A stretch of DNA of 64,000 nt from Lithobates sylvaticus (Eukaryota > Chordata > Amphibia > Anura > Ranidae). The stretch spans positions 600,523,107 through 600,587,106 of the forward strand of contig CM053026.1 of NCBI GenBank assembly GCA_028564925.1, read 5' to 3'. Position numbers and translations under genes: made by a program. The notes beneath the pieces were generated by a model. That model was not told the origin of the DNA and ran no database searches. It saw nothing but the letters and a program-made list of their open reading frames with translations. This document shows, one piece after another, positions 60,358-64,000 of this stretch (its first letter is position 1; every line of letters begins with the position of its first letter).

Positions 60358-60833
60358 GCAAGTCAGTGAAATGGGGATACACCCCCTCATACTCCCATCT
60401 ATATTTCTATGAATTTTACTGTATATTACTAGTCGCATTTATGAATTATGTAAAATTGTTCCCCTGTTATGGCAATTATGTTTTTACACCCCATTTATAT
60501 GTATACTATGTATTCTTTAATATGTCTGTACATGCATTGAGTAATTATTTGACATATACTACGTTGCGGAATTTGACACTTATGTACATTAAAACTACAA
60601 TTTTTTACTCCCAGATTTGTGTTTGAATCTGCCTCATTTAAAGTCCCACACTATTATTTTTGAATTTAATATAGGGATGGAGGCGCACTACCCCCCTTTC
60701 CTTGTGCGCTTCATTTAAAGTCCCAGTCTATGGAGATATACATTCCACCCCCTTTGTAAAATATTTTTGTCTGGCCAACAAATGGTTAACGTGCTACACT
60801 TTTCTGTCCTGAAACACGGGTGGCTTTTTTCCT
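60358..60833. other. No gene seen
   Basis: AT-rich unique sequence; nothing assignable. Confidence 0.4.
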
Positions 60834-60837
60834 TTAA

Positions 60838-60981
60838 CCATTTCAATACTGGGCACTTTCATCCACTTCCTGCCCAAGCCAATTTTCAGCGCTGTCGCAC
60901 TTTGAATGACAATTGCGTGGTCATGCTACACTGTACCCAAACTAAAATGATATATTCTGCTATAGGCCGGGTGGGAAGTGG
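60838..60981. mobile_element. 144-bp TTAA-flanked miniature element
   Basis: TTAA at 60834-60837 and 60982-60985; ends CCATTTCAATACTGGGCAC and CCGGGTGGGAAGTGG. An internally deleted relative of the 16525-17757 element, sharing CACTTTGAATGACAATTGCG. Confidence 0.85.
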
Positions 60982-61285
60982 TTAATGTAATGTGACTCTT
61001 GCATGGTTATTGCATTAGCATATGCAACAACAGTATTTGGTATATCTGAAATGGCTAATGGTGCGCTGTTCCTTTAAATAGTTTACTGATGTGATAATGA
61101 ACAAAATAAAGTGAATAAACAAGATATCTACCCAAGTGTTCAAGCTAGGGATGGTCCCGATGTTCGAGTCGGGTGTAGAACAAACTAACTTATGGGGCGT
61201 TTGCAGCAAATTCGATCTTGCAGTGCATTGATGTCTGCTGATTAGCCAAAGCATGCACCTGATGTGCTGTGAGAGCCATGATTGG

Positions 61286-61328
61286 CCACACTATATAAGG
61301 CTGCTGCTTACACGGCAGCCATATATAG
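61286..61328. promoter_or_regulatory. TATA-bearing palindrome
   Basis: CACTATATAAGGCTGC and GGCAGCCATATATAGTG form a 17-bp stem with one mismatch around a short loop. Each arm presents a TATA-like box on its own strand. No transcript is evident. Confidence 0.4.
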
Positions 61329-61369
61329 TGAACGAATGGAGATTAGGCAGGTAGTGTAGTGTAATGTGC

Positions 61370-61860
61370 AGTCAGTCAGTGTAGCAGTATACAGTTCAGA
61401 GTATATAGGGCAGTTAGTGTAATATATATAATGCAGTTCAGAGTATATAGTGCAGTATGTATAGTATATATAATGCAGTTCAGAGTATATAGTGCAGTCA
61501 GTGCTATGAGTAAGCACTCTTGGTAGTGTGAAATGCATTAGCTATTTTCTTGCTTTGCTGTGACCTATTTTTGTGTGATTCCATATTTTACCAATAAAGG
61601 CTTTTGAATTTTTCTTGGAGTGCGGCCGTTCAGAGTCCTTAATTTGCATCTTCATCAGAGTATATAGGGCAGTTAGTGTAATATATATAATGCAGTTCAG
61701 AGTATATAGTGCAGTATGTATAGTATATATAATGCAGTTCAGAGTATATAGTGCAGTCAGTGTAGTATATATAATACAATGGAGAATATATAGTGCAGTC
61801 AGCGTAGTATATATAATACAGTGCAAGTTATATAGTGCAGTGCAGAGTATATAATACAGT
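61370..61860. repeat. Tandem repeat of CAGAGTATATAGTGCAG words
   Basis: Units of about 42-45 bp (GTATATATAATGCAGTTCAG, AGTATATAGTGCAGTCAGTG), interrupted by the short retroposon at 61504-61655. Confidence 0.85.
61504..61655 (+). mobile_element. Short retroposon, second copy
   Basis: Starts CTATGAGTAAGCACTC, stem GCACT/AGTGT, then GAAATGCATTAGC. It shares CTTTGCTGTG and GTGCGGCCGT wording with 9899-10064. CAGAGTATATAG begins both the 23-bp left flank (61481-61503) and the right flank (61656 on), but the host is a tandem array, so a target duplication cannot be proved. Confidence 0.65.
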
Positions 61861-61879
61861 GTATAAAAACAGCGTGGCA

Positions 61880-62700
61880 CCCCCTCCCCCCAAAAAAATC
61901 CATACAAGGCCCTTTGGGTCTGGTATAGATTTTAGGGAGTACTCCACACCAAAATGTTTTAAAAAATGAACGTGGGGTTCCCCCCAAAATTCATACTAGA
62001 CCCTTATCCGAGCAAGCAGCCTGGCACTCAATCAAGCCACCCGATGGACCTGAAAAATAGAAAAAAATAAAAAATCTCTGCATCGATGGGAGGCCTCCCG
62101 GTTACAGCTGTCTCTTGGCTTTGACAGCTGTTATATAGGCAAGGGCTGGGGGACCCGGTGACGTAGCGGTTACGTCAGTAGGTGGCCCTGCCCTTGCCTA
62201 TATAAGAGCTGTCAAAGCGAAAAGACAGCAGTTTCCTGGAGGCCTCCCATGGAGGGGGAGTTTTTTCTTTTTTTGGGTCCGTCGGGTGGCGCGATTGATG
62301 ATAGATGGACATCGCAGGACACTTTTTTTTTGTTTTGTTTTAATAAAGGAATTGTCAAAAACTGTCTGTGGGTTTTTACTTTTTGACACTTTTTTTGGTC
62401 AATAGGTAGGGGTATAATGTACCGATACCCATTCACATAAGGGGGGGCAGGATCTGGGGGCCCCATTATTATTATCCAGATTCCAATAAGCCACTTGCCC
62501 GCAGACCAAAACAACCAATGGCCAGAGTTTTCGGGAAGAGGCTCTTGTCCCCATCAACACGGGGACAAGGTTCAGGAGGGGGGGGGGGCGCTCACTTGTC
62601 CCCCCCTGTCCTGACCTCCAGGCTACATGCTCGGATAAGGGTCCAGTATTGATTTTGGTATGGACTGGGGGGGGGGGGGGGGGCCCTACGCAATTTTTTT
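61880..62700. repeat. Dispersed frog-type repeat with central palindrome
   Basis: Shares wording with 35250-35770 (CCTTATCCGAGCAAGCAGCC). It contains the palindrome at 62089-62250 and G-runs of up to 18 near 62668. No coding sequence. Confidence 0.5.
62089..62250. promoter_or_regulatory. Palindrome with divergent TATA boxes and CRE-like centre
   Basis: GGGAGGCCTCC, GCTTTGACAGCT and TATATAGGCAAGGGC are mirrored as GCCCTTGCCTATATA, AGCTGTCAAAGC and GGAGGCCTCCC. The loop holds TGACGTA and TACGTCA half-sites. CCTATATAA boxes point outward on both strands, the layout of a bidirectional promoter. Function is unproven. Confidence 0.45.
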
Positions 62701-62913
62701 CCTTGAATTTTCATCTATATTGCCGGAGACGGCAATACATTACAGCCACAAGCAAGTTTAAATTAATTTTTTTCCTTTAGAAATGTAATTTTGCTGCGGC
62801 ACTGTTCTACACATCGCACACATGTGCCACTTTACAGGCAGACCAAGGGGACCCCTAGGCACGGTATTTAAAGAAATATTTCATTTTTATTGTTTCACTT
62901 TAAGGGTTATTAA

Positions 62914-63656
62914 CCTCCCTGGCAGTTTTCCTGAGTGTGGATCGGGGTTAAATTTCAGTACCATTAGCGGTAACCCAGAGGCACACTCGGGATTGCATTG
63001 CAAGATCCTGGTGCAGTGTACTTACCTTGTCCCCAGGATCCTACGATGTCCCCCCCCGCTGTGTCTGCAGGCTCTGTCCTCTGCCCGATGCCTCTGTGTG
63101 CCGCACGGGGTGGGGCCTGGCGGAAAATTAAAAAAATAGAGAATTCATAACACATACAGTAAACTGTAATCTTACAGATTACATTACTGTAAGAAATCAT
63201 TTCACATCCCTTTTGTCCCTAGTGCTTTGTCCAATGCCCTGCATGAAGTTTTATATTATATATACTGTTCTTTCTGCCTGGAAACTTGAGATTGTCCATA
63301 GCAACTAAAAAGTGTCCCTTTACGTCAAAAGTGGTTTTAGACCAGCTAGAAAACAGCTATAGTAACTTAGAACACTTGCAGAATTGAGCGATAGTGAATC
63401 GCGGGGGAAATTAATTTTATTATTATTATATTATTATCTTTTATAATTATTTATAGTTATTTATTATATTATAATTATGATTTTGTGTTTCAAACTTTAT
63501 CATACCCGGGATGTCTACTAGACTCTTGTTTGGACAGATTTAAGTGTGTTATTGCTAAGAATTACAGGCCTACAGTATAAAACGCCAAAGTTCTATGCAA
63601 AATATCTGTACCGTTTTGAGACGCAAAAATCTGACATAATCATACATCCAGGGAGG
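62914..63656. mobile_element. TTAA-flanked element with CCTCCCTGG ends
   Basis: TTAA at 62910-62913 and 63657-63660; ends CCTCCCTGG and CCAGGGAGG are a perfect inverted repeat. Its termini differ from the CCACTT family. No transposase. Confidence 0.85.
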
Positions 63657-63660
63657 TTAA

Positions 63661-64000
63661 CCACTTCCCGACCGGCTTCAGTACATATATGGCGGAAGGT
63701 TGGCTCTCCTGCACAAATTGCCGTATATGTACGGCGGCTCCTTTAAGAGCCATAGCAACCCATTCTCTGCCAGAGACATTTACACAGTAATCTGCATTTT
63801 ATAGCACTGATCTGATTTGTATCAGCGTAACCTCACAAGGTCCCCAGTTGCAAACACACCGATTCGAGGACGATACCAAATTCTCCACCTTCCAACGCTG
63901 ATACCCATATGCCCAATGCCCAGTTAAACCTCTGTTTTTCCACAAAGAGTTTTTTATTGAAAATTTTACAGATAATACAGAAAGTACTATAAAAGCATAA
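63661..64000. mobile_element. TTAA-flanked element, cut by window end
   Basis: Begins CCACTTCCCGACCGGCTTCA directly after the TTAA that closes the previous element. GTACATATATGGCGG resembles the terminal region of the 47 kb and 21.6 kb elements. The right end lies beyond the window. Confidence 0.6.

Overview
This is eukaryotic DNA, most likely from a neobatrachian, true-frog-like amphibian. The evidence is spliced exons with vertebrate-style GT-AG introns, L2 and Tx1-type L1 LINEs, several Tc1-like elements, and many copies of TTAA-flanked repeats of a style I associate with ranid genomes. The species call is inference. Only one host gene is visible; almost everything else is transposon-derived or tandem repeat.

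Layout. Positions 1-77 are a 50-bp-unit minisatellite. From 78 to 3893 lies a foldback-type element whose arms are satellite arrays of about 330 bp period (copy 1; its right arm is truncated). Positions 3.9-22.9 kb hold Tc1 and hAT remnants, TTAA-flanked elements (6011-7323, 16525-17757, 21594-22188), a long L2 LINE reverse transcriptase ORF (7630-9492), a 166-bp retroposon with a 13-bp target duplication (9899-10064), an old LTR element (10131-15965), several variable-number tandem repeats and a second, decayed L2 (to 21211).

Positions 22991-29869 hold an eight-exon AGC/PKC-like protein kinase gene on the + strand. It has a TATA box, clean splice sites, 490 predicted residues and unusual catalytic motifs (HLD for HRD, DFS for DFG). 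A 60-bp coding minisatellite forms its C-terminal tail and runs on past the stop codon.

Positions 30-41 kb hold tandem hairpin repeats, a tRNA-type SINE, a frameshifted Tc1 element, fragments of a Tx1-type L1, MITEs and a third foldback core. A second foldback copy runs from 41071 to 54510 and has itself been invaded by a 5.1-kb TTAA element, a 0.8-kb TTAA element and a 3-kb L1. The same 50-bp minisatellite resumes at 54511, is interrupted by a 5.3-kb terminal-inverted-repeat element carrying a 30-bp VNTR and a CpG-rich promoter-like segment, and ends near 60357. The last 3.6 kb are short repeats, promoter-like palindromes and two more TTAA elements.

The most striking observation is that the outermost foldback ends (78 and 54510) are inverted to one another and flanked by the same 9 bp, TGGGCGCAA. 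Deleting everything between them restores an in-phase minisatellite. The 54-kb interval, kinase gene included, therefore looks like one composite foldback (Mutator-like) insertion.
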